Shown here: positions 34,920 to 46,876 of the stretch, piece by piece | Numbering within the stretch: the first letter of the stretch is position 1 | Layout: every line of letters begins with the position of its first letter | Source of the DNA: Rhynchosporium graminicola | Taxonomy: Eukaryota; Ascomycota; Leotiomycetes; Helotiales; Ploettnerulaceae | Length of the DNA: 64,000 nt | Assembly: GCA_900074885.1 (NCBI GenBank) | Contig: FJUW01000010.1 | Location: 434,001-498,000, forward strand | Direction of reading: 5' to 3' | Program-made: the position numbers and the translations under genes | Notes under the pieces: generated by a model | Databases searched by the model: none | The model's input: the letters and a program-made list of their open reading frames with translations, nothing else | Told to the model about the DNA's origin: nothing

Positions 34920-36764
34920 CTTGACGGGAAGTGTACTTTTGCATCTAGTGAAAGATCCAAATGTGAAGAACGTGGAAGTTACTGTCCTTCGTGCTCAATA
35001 AACCAGCATCGTGGCCTTTCCTTCCCAAGCACCTGCTGGCTGGATTTTGGCGCTGAGCATGTTGGTGTTTTCTTTGCATGGCCGTAGGATGAAGCACCTG
35101 CTGCCTGGAAGCGCTTACAGCAAATCCAACATGATGCACTTCGCTAAAATTAGATGCGTACCTTCCCCCGTATGTGCACTACTCGTTTTGAAGTTGTGTA
35201 CCTTGTAGTCTGGGGAATAGTTATACAGAGGTCACTTGATGCACTGCCTCTAGAACATATGACATGGATGCATTTTCTTGGAGGGGGTATGAAGTATCTA
35301 GTCTGACTGAAGTCCGTTATCAGGCAAGAATCATGGCCATCCAAACTCCAAGGGGGATCTGCGAATCTAGGATCTAATGCGTAAGTTACACCGGGATCTA
35401 CAAAGAGAAGCCCTTCAGTGAAATTGCTAGGCACCCTTCTTAAGATGCACTGAACACATCGATGCCACAACAAGCAAGCAGTGATCTGTCTTGCCGTATT
35501 CCAGAGATAGCTGGAGGATCATGGAAAAACGCACCTAAGAGCACGCGTTGAGGGAAACTCGGCCTTTCTTTCTTCTTCATACAAAAGATAATCCCGAGTG
35601 ACATCAGATGAACTTTTCGTGAATAATAGCAAAATGCTTCCGACCATTGCGGCAGATATGAAACAAGATCTGAAGAAAGGCTAGCCGTGCTGTGTGTGCT
35701 ACCTTAAGGGGAAGGTTTCTTTCATTTCTTTCTCGGAATGATTTTCGTTTGAGCTATCGCGCAGGATCTCCCAACGGCGCCAAGTGTTCAAGATACTTAT
35801 AGACGTCCCTTCTTTCAGGTCATTCTTGTTCAAGTAAGGTAACCATCTCGTCGGCTGGACTTCGGACTTCGGAGTAAACAATTCAGTTACCTAGTTAGTC
35901 ATGTCGCGAATAATGCCCTAACACTACTGCTACTGCACCAGCAACGTTTACTGGCGCTGCGCCTCAGTGATCGGTATGTCACACACAAAGGTACGGATCG
36001 CAGTCTAGAGGCCGCACCGAATTACTTGGAACCCACTATCTTCGCAAGATGCTACAGACGATTCCGATTCCGACCCCGAGTAAGAAGTGTTGTGATTTGT
36101 TTGGAAATGGTTCGAGAAGTTTCGTTTCGTCCCATGGTTCCGGAGGTCTACGCGTTTAACTTGTTCGTAGGCTCAACCAATGATGAAAGTCCGGGCGACC
36201 CTCCAAACTTTCCTCCGAGGAACTGATAAGTGTTTGATAACGATCTGATAATTGCAGGTTTTCCCTTTGAGAGGGCTAGCTTGCGAGTGCTTGTTTGAGA
36301 GGATAGCGGTCGGATATCAAGCACACGGTTTAAGAACAGCATCCAGCTCCTCGACCTCGACCTCGAATTCCTTCCCTGATAGATATTGATATTGCCTGTT
36401 TGCTTGCTTGCTTAGTATTGTCTCCTCGAATTCTTTGTTTATACTTCATCGCTGCACCAGCTGGCCCCCTTTTTCGGAAGCAGCCTTTATCCTCCTGCAT
36501 GACTCTAACTCTACCTTGCCTTAGCGTCATCATTAGCGAGATCAGATTGTCACTGTTGGCCCATCTCAACCCGGCTCGGCCATACGACTTTTAATCTGCG
36601 AGTCGGAGACCCTCCTCTTGCCTCACCATTTCTCTTTCTTTGCATCCGACAATTGCTCAATTCAGATCGCGGAAAGGCAGCCACTTGGGCTATTCGAGTC
36701 CGATCAACATCCAAAGCTTCAGATTCATTCAGTCGTCGCAAAATACCCACCACCGCAGAATTTA
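34920..36764. other. intergenic, upstream of HMG-CoA reductase
   Basis: Region between Hsp70-like copy B and the reductase leader. No recognisable domain in any frame. Probably contains both promoters, which are divergent here. Confidence 0.5.
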
Positions 36765-37101
36765 GTAAGTACAAACATTCTGTTACCCCAATCGCCCCTC
36801 AGTTCCCCCATGAAGGAATTGTCTGGTAGATGTTCGCAAACATCCGCACGAAACAGATGTGTCTGTTCTACACTACGTGCTGTAGATTCACGAGCATTCT
36901 TACCTCGAAGGAATCTACACCGCGATCCAGCTTCTCACGACCCGCGATTTCGAGGCTTAGCAGTACTCCCGCCTAGCAGATTGCATGCTCTGCATCAACC
37001 TAGCGCGACGGATACTTGGAGTCGTGGGTTTTGAATGATTAGAATAAGAGGTCATTGGAGAAGAAATACTACGTGGACGCGGGACTAATAATGTCGTGCA
37101 G
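36765..37101 (+). promoter_or_regulatory. candidate 5'-leader intron of HMG-CoA reductase
   Basis: GTAAGT at 36765 and ...ACTAATA...GTGCAG ending at 37101 make a plausible 337-nt intron wholly within the untranslated leader. It would remove several upstream ATGs (for example 36811 and 37091) that would otherwise precede the start codon. Prediction only; RNA evidence is needed. Confidence 0.35.
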
Positions 37102-37125
37102 CAAAACGCGCGTCGAAGCCTGTGT

Positions 37126-37137
37126 ATGGCTCCTTGA
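37126..37137 (+). promoter_or_regulatory. 3-codon upstream ORF in HMG-CoA reductase leader
   Basis: ATG GCT CCT TGA (Met-Ala-Pro-stop) lies 33 nt before the main ATG at 37171 and remains after the candidate leader intron is removed. A minimal uORF this close to the start could dampen or condition translation. Confidence 0.4.
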
Positions 37138-37170
37138 AACCACCGAGTGCTTACCCCTAAATTCAACAAC

Positions 37171-40100
37171 ATGGTCCGCTCATTACTCAAAACGTTCTTC
37201 CTCCCCACGAGAGCACACGGTGCAACTGCTGCAGATGCTCCTGCGACGCCAGTCTGGGTGAACAAAAAGGTCACTCCGCTCCTCCAAAGCCTCTCCCGCC
37301 GAGCGTGTCTCCACCCAATACATACGATTGTGATTGTTGCAGTGCTGGCCAGCACAACATACATTGGTCTTCTCGAAGGGAGCTTATTCGAATCTACACT
37401 CGGAAAGGCAGATTGGGCATCATTGAGTGAAGGAAGTAGACAATTGAGAGTGGGTGCGGAAACCGGGTGGAAATGGCAAACCACAGAGGTCGATAGTCCA
37501 ATTCCAAAAGACGTCGATCATCTCGCTCTTCTTACCTTCGTCTTCCCAGATTCGTTAGCTACCTCATCATCACAGAGCGCCCCATTATCTCATACCGTCC
37601 CTCTCCCACAGAATCTTTCGATTACCGAATTACCCCCGACTTCGAATCCGCTTGCCGCAATCTCGCACGATACGACTCTCGCATACTCTGTACCATATCA
37701 GCAAGCCGCCGAATTTCTTGCCGGTGCTCAGGAACTCCCAAGTGCCATCACATTACCCCATGATGAAAGTGCCCGTCGTGGTCAGCAAGCAGAGCTCATC
37801 ACGGAGCAGAAAATGTGGATTATGAAGGCCGCAAGGGCGTCTGGTACCAAAAGCAGTGTAAGAAACTGGGCTTCGAACGCCTGGACCGAGTTTGTGGACC
37901 TCATCAAAAACGCTGAGACTCTGGATATAATCATCATGGTTCTGGGATACATCTCCATGCACCTGACCTTCGTATCTCTCTTTGTCTCCATGCGCCGCAT
38001 GGGATCCAACTTCTGGCTGTTTGCAACGACTCTGTTTTCTTCGGTCTTTGCCTTCCTATTCGGTCTGATTGTTACAACCAAATTGGGCGTTCCTTTGAAC
38101 ATGGTCCTCCTGTCTGAGGGGCTGCCATTCTTGGTCGTAACTATCGGGTTTGAGAAGGCAATTGTCCTGACAAAAGCAGTTTTGACAGCGTCACTTGAGA
38201 CGAGGAGGCCCCAACCACAAGGCGGTCCAAGAGCCACAGAGTCTGATCAGGATTCTGGTGTGTCACCAAGCTCTATCCAGTATGCCGTTCAGATGGCTAT
38301 CACCGAAAAGGGCTATGAGATTGTTAGAGATTACGTTATCGAGATTTGCATTCTGATCGCTGGAGCCGCATCAGGTGTTCAGGGCGGTTTACAACAATTC
38401 TGCTTCCTTGCAGCTTGGATCTTGTTCTTCGACTGTATCCTCCTCTTTACGTTCTACACGGCAATCTTGAGCATCAAGCTGGAGATCAACCGTATCAAGC
38501 GCCATGTGGCTCTGCGTCAGGCTTTGGAAGACGATGGAGTTAGTCATCGAGTTGCTGAAAATGTCGCCCAAAGCGACGAATGGCCCAAATCCGATAAAGC
38601 TGGCAACAATGAGACAAACATCTTTGGCCGTAAAGTCCGGGACAGCAGTGTGCCAAAATTCAAGGTTCTCATGGTTTCAGGGTTTGTTATTGTTAACATT
38701 CTCAACCTGTGCACAATTCCGTTCCGAGGAGGCAAAAGTAACGCACAAGCCCCAACTGTAACAGGACTGTCTGGACAAGGATTTGCTAGCGTTATGACTC
38801 CTCCGCCTATGGATCCATTCAAGGTTGCCTCAAATGGCCTTGATGCAATTTTTGAAATGGCGAAGTCCAACGACAGATCGACCGTTGTTACAATTATCGC
38901 TCCCGTCAAGTATGAGCTAGAATACCCCTCCGTTCATTACGGAAATATGGGCTCCTGGGCTCCTCAGGAAACTCAAAAGGCCGAACACAGCGAATATGGC
39001 CGTGTTGTCGACAGTCTCTTGAAGAGCCTCGAAGACCCAATCCTGTCTAAGTGGATTGTCTTTGCCCTCGCCTTGAGTGTCATTTTGAATGGTTATCTTT
39101 TCAATGCTGCCCGATGGAGCATCAAAGATACCATACAAATGCCTCCTCACCATGCTGTCGATCCTGCGGAGCTTCAGCGTGCAGAGCATTTCAACGATGC
39201 CGCTACTGCTCAACCTCCAAGGCTCCCATCTATTGGTGATGGAGCGGAGGCCGCGGCTCTACCTCCTACACCAGCCGCCACAGATGACGAAGAAGACGGC
39301 TTGGTTATGGTGAGACGACAACCAGAACCTGCTATTGTAGCCCAACCACCCCTCCGACGGACACAAGCTCAAATGGAGCAGATGCTGAAAGACAAGCGCG
39401 CTCCTGAATTGACCGACCGAGAATTGGTGGAATTATCGCTACAAGGCAAGATCGCGGGCTACGCTCTAGAAAAGACTCTCAAGGATACCACCCGTGCAGT
39501 AAAGATCAGAAGATCGATTATCTCGCGCACGCCTGCTACTTCGGAAACTACAAACCTCTTAGAAAGTTCACTCCTTCCTTACGAGCATTACGACTTCGAT
39601 CGTGTTCTGGGTGCTTGCTGTGAAAATGTCGTTGGCTACCTACCTCTGCCTCTTGGTGTCGCCGGTCCTATTGTCATTGATGGCCAAAGCTTCTTCATTC
39701 CTATGGCCACAACTGAGGGTGTTCTTGTTGCAAGCACAAGCCGTGGATCTAAGGCGATCAACGCCGGAGGCGGAGTCACCACTGTATTGGTCGGTGACGG
39801 AATGACTCGCGGTCCTTGTGTTGCCTTCGAAAATCTTACTCGTGCAGGCGCAGCCAAGGTTTGGCTCGACTCGAAAGCTGGGCAAAAGACTATGACGGAC
39901 GCTTTCAACTCTACTAGTAGATTTGCGCGACTGCAATCAATTAAGACGTCTCTTGCAGGCACATACGTGTATCCTCGATTCAAGACTACGACTGGAGACG
40001 CCATGGGAATGAACATGATCTCAAAGGGTGTAGAACATGCTCTCAGCGTCATGGCCAACGAGGCCGGTTTTGATGACATGGAAATTATCTCTGTTTCAGG

Positions 40101-40845
40101 AAACATGTGCACAGATAAGAAGGCCGCAGCTATCAACTGGATTGACGGTCGCGGCAAGAGTGTTGTTGCAGAGGCTATCATTCCTGGGCATGTTGTCCGC
40201 ACGGTCTTGAAGTCTGATGTCGATGAATTGGTCGAGCTGAACATTGCGAAGAATCTTGTTGGTAGTGCTCTGGCTGGAGCCATGGGTGGCTTCAACGCAC
40301 ATGCTGCCAACATCGTCGCTGCTATCTTTTTGGCTACTGGCCAAGATCCTGCCCAGGTAGTCGAGAGCGCCAATTGCATTACCTTGATGAAGAAGTAAGT
40401 CCTTCCCTACCGGGTATGAATCAGAAATTTGCTGACCCATAGAAGTCTTCGCGGTGATTTGCAAATAAGCGTTTCTATGCCTTCGATTGAGGTCGGTACC
40501 TTGGGCGGAGGTACGATTCTGGAACCACAAGCAGCCATGTTAGATATGCTGGGAGTGCGTGGTTCGCATCCTACAAATCCGGGTGATAATTCTCGCAAGC
40601 TTGCCCGCATTATCGCAGCTTCAGTACTTGCAGGAGAGCTTTCACTCTGCAGTGCTCTCCGAGCCGGTCATCTCGTCAAGAGTCACATGGCGCACAATAG
40701 AAGTGCACCAGTGACACGAACCAACACTCCAGCGCCTGCTGGTTCTCAAACACCAGTCACATCAGCAATCTCGTTGATGCAGGAGAGAGCAGGACTGGCT
40801 ATGTCATCCGCAGCTACAGAGAGAGCTGCAGAGGTCACCAGGTAG
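37171..40845 (+). CDS. hmg1: HMG-CoA reductase (1208 aa)
   Basis: Two exons, 37171-40394 and 40443-40845 (48-nt intron splitting a Lys codon). Start is the ATG in acaacATGGTC. The N-terminal half is the membrane anchor: a first hydrophobic segment near [19 protein letters not shown], then a sterol-sensing-domain-like cluster (about 250-450) with [15 protein letters not shown] and [15 protein letters not shown]. The last ER segment is near residues 620-640. An acidic/Pro linker leads to the catalytic domain (about 740-1160): [16 protein letters not shown], catalytic Glu in [15 protein letters not shown], Lys in [10 protein letters not shown], Asp in GQDPAQ and the late His in KSHMAHNR. It reduces HMG-CoA to mevalonate with 2 NADPH, the committed step of ergosterol and isoprenoid synthesis, at the ER. 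Full length and intact; no secondary-metabolite cluster adjoins it, so this looks like the housekeeping copy. Confidence 0.97.
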
Positions 40846-41330
40846 CCTGTCGAACCATGTAGATATAAACCAGCGTTGACATTTACCGGAGTTCAGGTTG
40901 GGCATTCACAGCGCATTTGCAAGGGTTGAGCAGCCCAAAGGTTGTGCTCTAAAGACCTACTCGTGGTCTTTTGCAAAGTTTCTTTCAACTGTACAAAATG
41001 GTTATGAGAGACTGCCAAGGAGATATAAAAATAAATTAATATTCCGTTCATTGAAAGATACTTGTGACTGATGCCCTTGCCTGCCATTGACCTACAATTT
41101 TCCTATCAGAGCTACCTTTTCAATCAATATTCAAATAGATAGCTTACACGTGATCTACAAGGCGGTGAAGGAAGACCCTTGCTTCTGCCCGCACTACTGT
41201 AGAAAGCTCTCGAATTCCAAAGACGCTGAAGCAGGTGTAATATCAACTTTCTCCTGGACAAATCTACCCATACCACTGAATTCAACTTCAAGATATCTAC
41301 CATACTCAAAAAGCTCAGAATTCTCTCAAT
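40846..41330. other. intergenic between reductase and sti1
   Basis: 485 bp holding the reductase 3' UTR and the sti1 promoter. An A/T-rich stretch (about 41025-41045) may mark the polyadenylation area. No gene. Confidence 0.5.
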
Positions 41331-43331
41331 ATGGCGGACGAACTCAAAGCTCTTGGAAACAAGGCGATTGCAGAGAAGAACTTTGACGAGGCTATGTGAG
41401 TACAACCCCTCTTGTTGCCTTTTGTTTTCGGGATATTTCCTGGCTTGATGTGGTTTTCAGATTGCATAACTCGTACGTATGACTTCTACGCATCGACGAA
41501 CTGACTGTGCTCTAGCTCGAAATTTACAGAGGCGATAGAGATCGAACCAACGAACTACATTCTGTACTCGAACCGGTCGGCTGCCTACGCATCAAAGAGG
41601 GAATACCAGCAAGCGTTGGAAGATGCCGACAAGGTCACTGAGATCAAACCCGATTGGGCAAAGGGATGGGGACGTAAAGGTGCTGCGAAGCATGGTCTGG
41701 GAGATCTGATCGGAGCTATGGATGCATACGAGGAGGGCTTGAAGCTGGATCCAAACAATGCTCAGAACAAGTCTGGTCTTGCTTCTGTCAAGCGCGCAAT
41801 CGACGCTGAAGCTGCAGAAGGTAAATTTTTCAATCCTAGAGTGGCATACAAAACTCTGCTAAGTGGGAAACAGATGGTGTCACAGGAGATCCTGCTGCTG
41901 GCCTCGGTGGCATGTTCAACGACCCTCAACTTATTCAGAAGCTTGCCGCCAACCCAAAGACGAGCAAGCTTTTAGCAGATCCTAGCTTCATGGCAAAGCT
42001 TCAACAGATGAAGAATAACCCTGGTGATTCGCAGGCTATGTTCTCCGATCCCCGAATGATACAAGTACTCGGTGTTCTTATGGGTGTGGACATGGACATG
42101 ATGAGTGGAATGCCTGGTGGAGGAGCACGTGGTGATTCAGGATCTGGACCACGGGAAGCTGAGGAGGACGTCCCAATGCCAGATGCTCGACCAGCTTCTG
42201 CTCAGGCACAGCCAAAGAAGGCACCTTCCCCAGAGCCCGAGCCAGAGCCAATGGACGAGGAGGCAGCCGAGAAAGCCAAGGCCAAGACCGCTGCTGACGC
42301 AGAGAAGAAGCTGGGGACGGATAATTACAAGAAGAGAAATTTCGACGAGGCCATTTCGCATTACAGTAAGGCTTGGGAGCTCTACAAGGACATCACCTAT
42401 CTCAACAATCTCGGTGCTGCCCATTTCGAGAAGGGAGAGTATGACGAGGCTATCAAGGCATGCGAGAAGGCTGTCGAGGAGGGCCGTGAGATCTACGCCG
42501 ATTTCAAGATGATTGCGAAGTCATATGCTCGTATCGGTTCTTCCTACGAGAAGAAGGGAGATTTGCCTTTGGCCATCGAGAACTACAAGAAGTCTTTGAC
42601 CGAGCATCGCACCCCAGATACCGTCAGCAAGCTCCGCGCTGCCGAAAAGAGCCAGGTCGAAGCCACCAGACAAGCACTCATCGACCCTGAGAAGGCCGAG
42701 GCGGCCCGTGAGCTCGGCAACGCCAAGTTCAAGGAGTCAGATTGGCCTGGTGCTGTAGCAGCATACAGCGATATGATTCAACGCGCACCTCATGATCCAA
42801 GAGGCTTTAGCAACCGTGCTGCTGCTTTCATCAAGCTTCTTGAGTTTCCCAGCGCCATCGATGATTGTAACACAGCTATCAAAAAGGACCCCAAGTTTAT
42901 CCGTGCCTACCTACGTAAGGCCCAGGCTTACTTCGGCATGAGAGAGTACTCCAAGTGTGTCGATACATGTACCGAGGCTGCGGAAGTTGATGTCACCAAG
43001 GCCAATGCAAGAGAGATCGAGCAGCAACAGCAGAAAGCTTATTCCGCTATGTACAGCGCGCGCGAGAACGAGACTGAGGAGCAGACTAAGGAGAGAATCC
43101 AGAGAGATCCAGAGGTATTTCTCTTTCTATCTGAAACATGTACTGTTCTTGGGAAGCCACTTACTAACGTCAATTTAGATCCTTAATATCATGCAAGACC
43201 CTATTATGCAAAGCATTCTTCAGCAAGCCCAAGGTGATCCAGCTGCTCTTCAAGAACACATGAAGAATCCAGGTATCCGCGTTAAGATCAATAAGCTCGT
43301 TGCCGCAGGTGTGATCCGTGTTGGAAGATGA
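41331..43331 (+). CDS. sti1: Sti1/Hop co-chaperone (587 aa)
   Basis: Four exons: 41331-41395, 41516-41820, 41874-43114 and 43179-43331. The first junction gives FDEAISKFTEAIEIEP, the canonical TPR1 sequence; an alternative 12-nt mini-exon would insert four residues and was rejected. Domain order: TPR1 (about 4-115), DP1 (FNDPQLIQKLAANPKTSKLL, about 135-190), an acidic/Pro linker, TPR2A and TPR2B (about 255-500), and DP2 at the C-terminus (QDPIMQSILQQAQGDPAAL). The last exon is essential, since it supplies DP2. Sti1 bridges Hsp70 and Hsp90 through their EEVD tails and passes client proteins between them in the cytosol. Length matches the family. Confidence 0.96.
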
Positions 43332-44775
43332 TCGGCTCACGTGTCGTGAGTGGAGAGCGGAGGCTGGATGGAAGAAGACATAGCGTTGAATATCTGAAGC
43401 GACCGATCACAGAAGAAAAGAGTCTTTTCAAGATGAAATCTAAAATGTAATGAAAGAAGGCTAGTTCGACGACGAGACGTTCTCTAATCGATTGGTGGGA
43501 AACTGTACTTTAGTTCCTTTAAATATCATGATTTAGCGAATTCAACGATCAAATGTAATGCAGGTACCTTATCTTATCTACTTCGTCTTGTATTCGGGAT
43601 GCGCTTCATTCGTTCTGCTGTTAACTTCGGGGCTCCACGTTACCCGACGGCAATATCTAGATCGTCAAGTGCTCGTATCCTGAGTTGAGGAGATATGCCA
43701 TTCAGAAAATCGCACAGTTATCAGCGTAGATTAACGCACATATTACCTCCTTACCTAATAATGACCACCCCCCCCCCCAGACTAGCATCTCATTATCGAA
43801 CAGCTCAACGATTTGCTCATCTCATCACAGCACTGACACCCATTCCTATTAATTCGCCAAGATCCAGCAACAGCAGAAAACACATTTCATTACCTGAGAG
43901 CTGACGGACTTCTGGGTATTATATAGATAGTAGGATGTTCCGGAACGCCAGTGGGGTCTAGGACGCTGGGCCTCGCTGCACATATTTAAGGATCAGTCTA
44001 GTCAGCTATGCATGTATCGTGCTTTTCGCTTCCTTGGATTGGCGTTGGTATGGATCGAGATGAAGCCGAGGAGTTCCCTGGTGTCGCCAGGTACGCTACC
44101 CTGTTATGCTGACTGTTGGTTGTGAATTGTTATGACGGACGGAGTTAGATGATGGCTGTGGATTTTAGGGTAGATGATGTGCCACATAGGTAAGAGGGGG
44201 GGTTTTTCCCGCTTGGTAAATTACTCCTTCTCAGCTAGACTTATAGGTTGCAGTTTGTGTTTTGAGAACACCAACAGCTGTGCTTGGTGCAGAATTCGAG
44301 CTCTTCCTATTTTATGGCTAGCCACACTGTCGGTATGTGCTCGTTATTGTTTTAATGTCGTGTGGGAGCCATATGACATGCATACGTAGCTGCGTCTGGA
44401 CAACAAAATCGAGTCGAACAGCTACGATAGGATGCACGCACTAAACCTTGTGCAATACAGAGATATTTCACAAATTGATAGGGTGGGCAAGATTGTTGAG
44501 GAACTCAACGCGATTCTATTCTGATAGTAGGACTTCTATCCAATGCAAACAACTCCAATGATTCGAAGTATTACCCATCGAGGAGGTCCTTCTAAAGGCC
44601 GCCATCCCATTTTACCAAGCGAATGTGTGTGGTGAGGTCACCAGTTTTGTGCCGTTGAGGCCCTGTGTATCCGTCCGTCGCATGAACACTTTTGCTTCTC
44701 GTCCCTTTGCATTCCACGGATCCAATCTCACCTCTTCACGAGAAGATGACCGGTACGTGAGGAGACTAAGAACAT
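43332..44775. other. intergenic with poly-C tract
   Basis: About 1.4 kb between convergent genes (sti1 + and the membrane protein -). It contains an 11-nt C run at about 43768-43778. Only short frames without domains. Confidence 0.5.
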
Positions 44776-45402
44776 CTAATTCTCAATATCCTTGCCCCCT
44801 CCACTAACAAACTTCAACTTCTTCCATAAACAAGCACTGACCACACTGCTAAAAGTAAAGAGAATACAAAGCGAAATGCTCAATCCCCAAATACTCTTCA
44901 ACTCAAAGCAAGTCGTCTTAGATGCACCAGCCCAGACCCAGTAGTTGACTTTACTCATGTTCTCCCCTACGGAAGCGAGGAATGAGGAAGTGGAGCCGCC
45001 GGAGTTGGAGAGCGCGATACAGTCGAGGTAGGAGAGTGGTTTTCCGACTGTGACGGAGACGACTATGACGGCGATGAGGATAGTGGAGTCGAGAGCAGTG
45101 GAGACCAAGAAGGGGAGCATGGAGTCCCAGTAGAGGACGTAGGAGATTATGATATAGAGGGCGGTAATGGCCGTCTGTGAAAGTGTGTTAGTGGGTCTTG
45201 GGTGCGAGTGGATGTTGTGGGGAAGGTATGTACTTACAACACTGAGTGTGCCGATAAGTACAGGAGGGGGGTTTTGGTCCAGTTTGACCATTTGGTCGAT
45301 GAAATTGGAGGTCATGCCGATGATTGCAATGAGGCATACTGATTGCAAGGCTCTAACGATAGTGAATGTAGCACCGAGAGCTCCGAATTGTGGTCCTGGC
45401 AT
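44776..45402 (-). CDS. four-TM MARVEL-like membrane protein (187 aa)
   Basis: Two exons on the minus strand, 45402-45238 and 45174-44776, with a 63-nt phase-0 intron; without splicing a hydrophilic HNIHSHPRPTN insert would break the second membrane segment. Four hydrophobic helices are visible: ALGATFTIVRALQSVCLIAI, TAITALYIIISYVL, the ALDSTILIAVIVVSVTV stretch, and a last helix with LSISLCILFTFSSVVSA. The C-tail is short and basic (WKKLKF...). Topology and the N-terminal R in helix 1 match fungal MARVEL-domain proteins, which act in plasma-membrane microdomains. Assignment is by topology, not by a catalytic motif; the role is unknown. Confidence 0.75.
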   Translation of the reverse strand: MPGPQFGALGATFTIVRALQSVCLIAIIGMTSNFIDQMVKLDQNPPPVLIGTLSVVSTYLPHNIHSHPRPTNTLSQTAITALYIIISYVLYWDSMLPFLVSTALDSTILIAVIVVSVTVGKPLSYLDCIALSNSGGSTSSFLASVGENMSKVNYWVWAGASKTTCFELKSIWGLSISLCILFTFSSVVSACLWKKLKFVSGGGKDIEN

Positions 45403-46876
45403 TTTGGCGGTTGTTGATGGTTTTATTTGGAAGATGTTGGTAAGGTCGCTTTGTGTGTGAACGTCGCGTGTTGGGGTTGGAGCTTGAGCAACAGATTGAA
45501 TGGTAATAGGAGTATGGTGATATGACTGCGGATGACTTGCGCTAAAAGATTGCTTGTTCGAAGAGGCTTTGACACTTGGGCCAGGATTGAATGCTGGTAT
45601 GGGATCGGATTTTGCTGGGTAGACGATTATCCTTGAAGATTGAGGATCTTTTGAAGGAACAGGATCTGAACAAGGTTTGTAGAGAAGGCCGTTGACGACG
45701 ATTGGGCCTATATAAGGAACGAAAGTTGAACTTTTGGACGTGTTGACGACTAAATCTCACTGATAGATCTAGTGAAATTGACAGAGGTAGCAGCGAAAGA
45801 ATGAATCGAGTTGACAATGTATCAGAAGAGAGAGACAGTCCCAAGGAGATAGTATAACAAAAATGCAAATATAAAAACAGTTTTGTAGGAGAGAGGCGCA
45901 GGGATGAGATGAATGAATGGAATGAAGAATCGGAAGCAAACAAAAGGACTCAATCCTCTTAAGTATTCATCAACAACATATCATGAGAGCCTAGACCACC
46001 ATCGATCTGACCGAAATCCGAGTGACTAGTAAGAGCTGTGACTCTATAAATTGTTGATACAAAGGCTGTTATGACAGGCGCTGAGGTGGCCAATGAGACG
46101 AGATATGAGCAAAATGTCGCTTATGGATGGGCGCTTCAATAACCGAAGATGGCTCACAACCAAACAATCGCTTCAGACACGCGATTACGACCAAGACACT
46201 CGCGATCCTATTCTTGCATTGAGTTTGAGATGAGATGCTTATATCGGGGACTGTTCCGGATACTTAGGCGCGTTGATGGGCCGCGCTATAAGCATCGGAA
46301 ACATGCGGCTGCAATCATCGCGGTAGTGGCGACGACGAAGAGCCTATGAGAGGCAGTTGCGAGCTGTATATCTCCAAGAAGATCGATGGCCCTGTACTTT
46401 TCCTGCGGCACTCACAAGTTGTTGGAGCTATAGCTGAGGTGACAGGACGGTACCTCAAACAGTCAGGGGACTCTGTCAAGCTACACAAAGATGAAAGAAA
46501 TTATGATAGCGCTATTGATGAGCATGAATGAGGAGAAGGATTGTGTCAATGCTAATACACAGAAGATTTAGTTGTCTTTACATGTGAGAAGAGTTGAAAG
46601 TGGTTCCGGAGATCAGGTCATGGTTTGTTATTGTTTGGTGAAGAAGGGGTAACAAGCTGTAGCAAGCTCTAGCGGCCGCTTCCCAGCCTTGCGTACCCCT
46701 CGGCAATTTTATGACTCGGTGACGACCAATTCACAATTTAATTCCACAACTCGATTACACATAACCATACCACGAATTTCCCCCTACAATATTCTCAGAG
46801 TATCTCAAACAACTCAATGTCAATCTCAACTCAATAGCCCGACTTTCCTCGATCTACCACACAAATATCACCCACA
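45403..46876. other. divergent spacer between membrane protein and RPC34
   Basis: About 1.5 kb shared by two divergent promoters. Frames here (for example minus 45542-45943) show no domain. A NotI-type GCGGCCGC lies near 46672, about 200 bp before the RPC34 start. Confidence 0.45.

Noticed and set aside
41461..41472. 12-nt mini-exon in sti1
   Set aside because: It would insert four residues into the first TPR; direct splicing to 41516 gives the canonical FDEAISKFTEAIEIEP.
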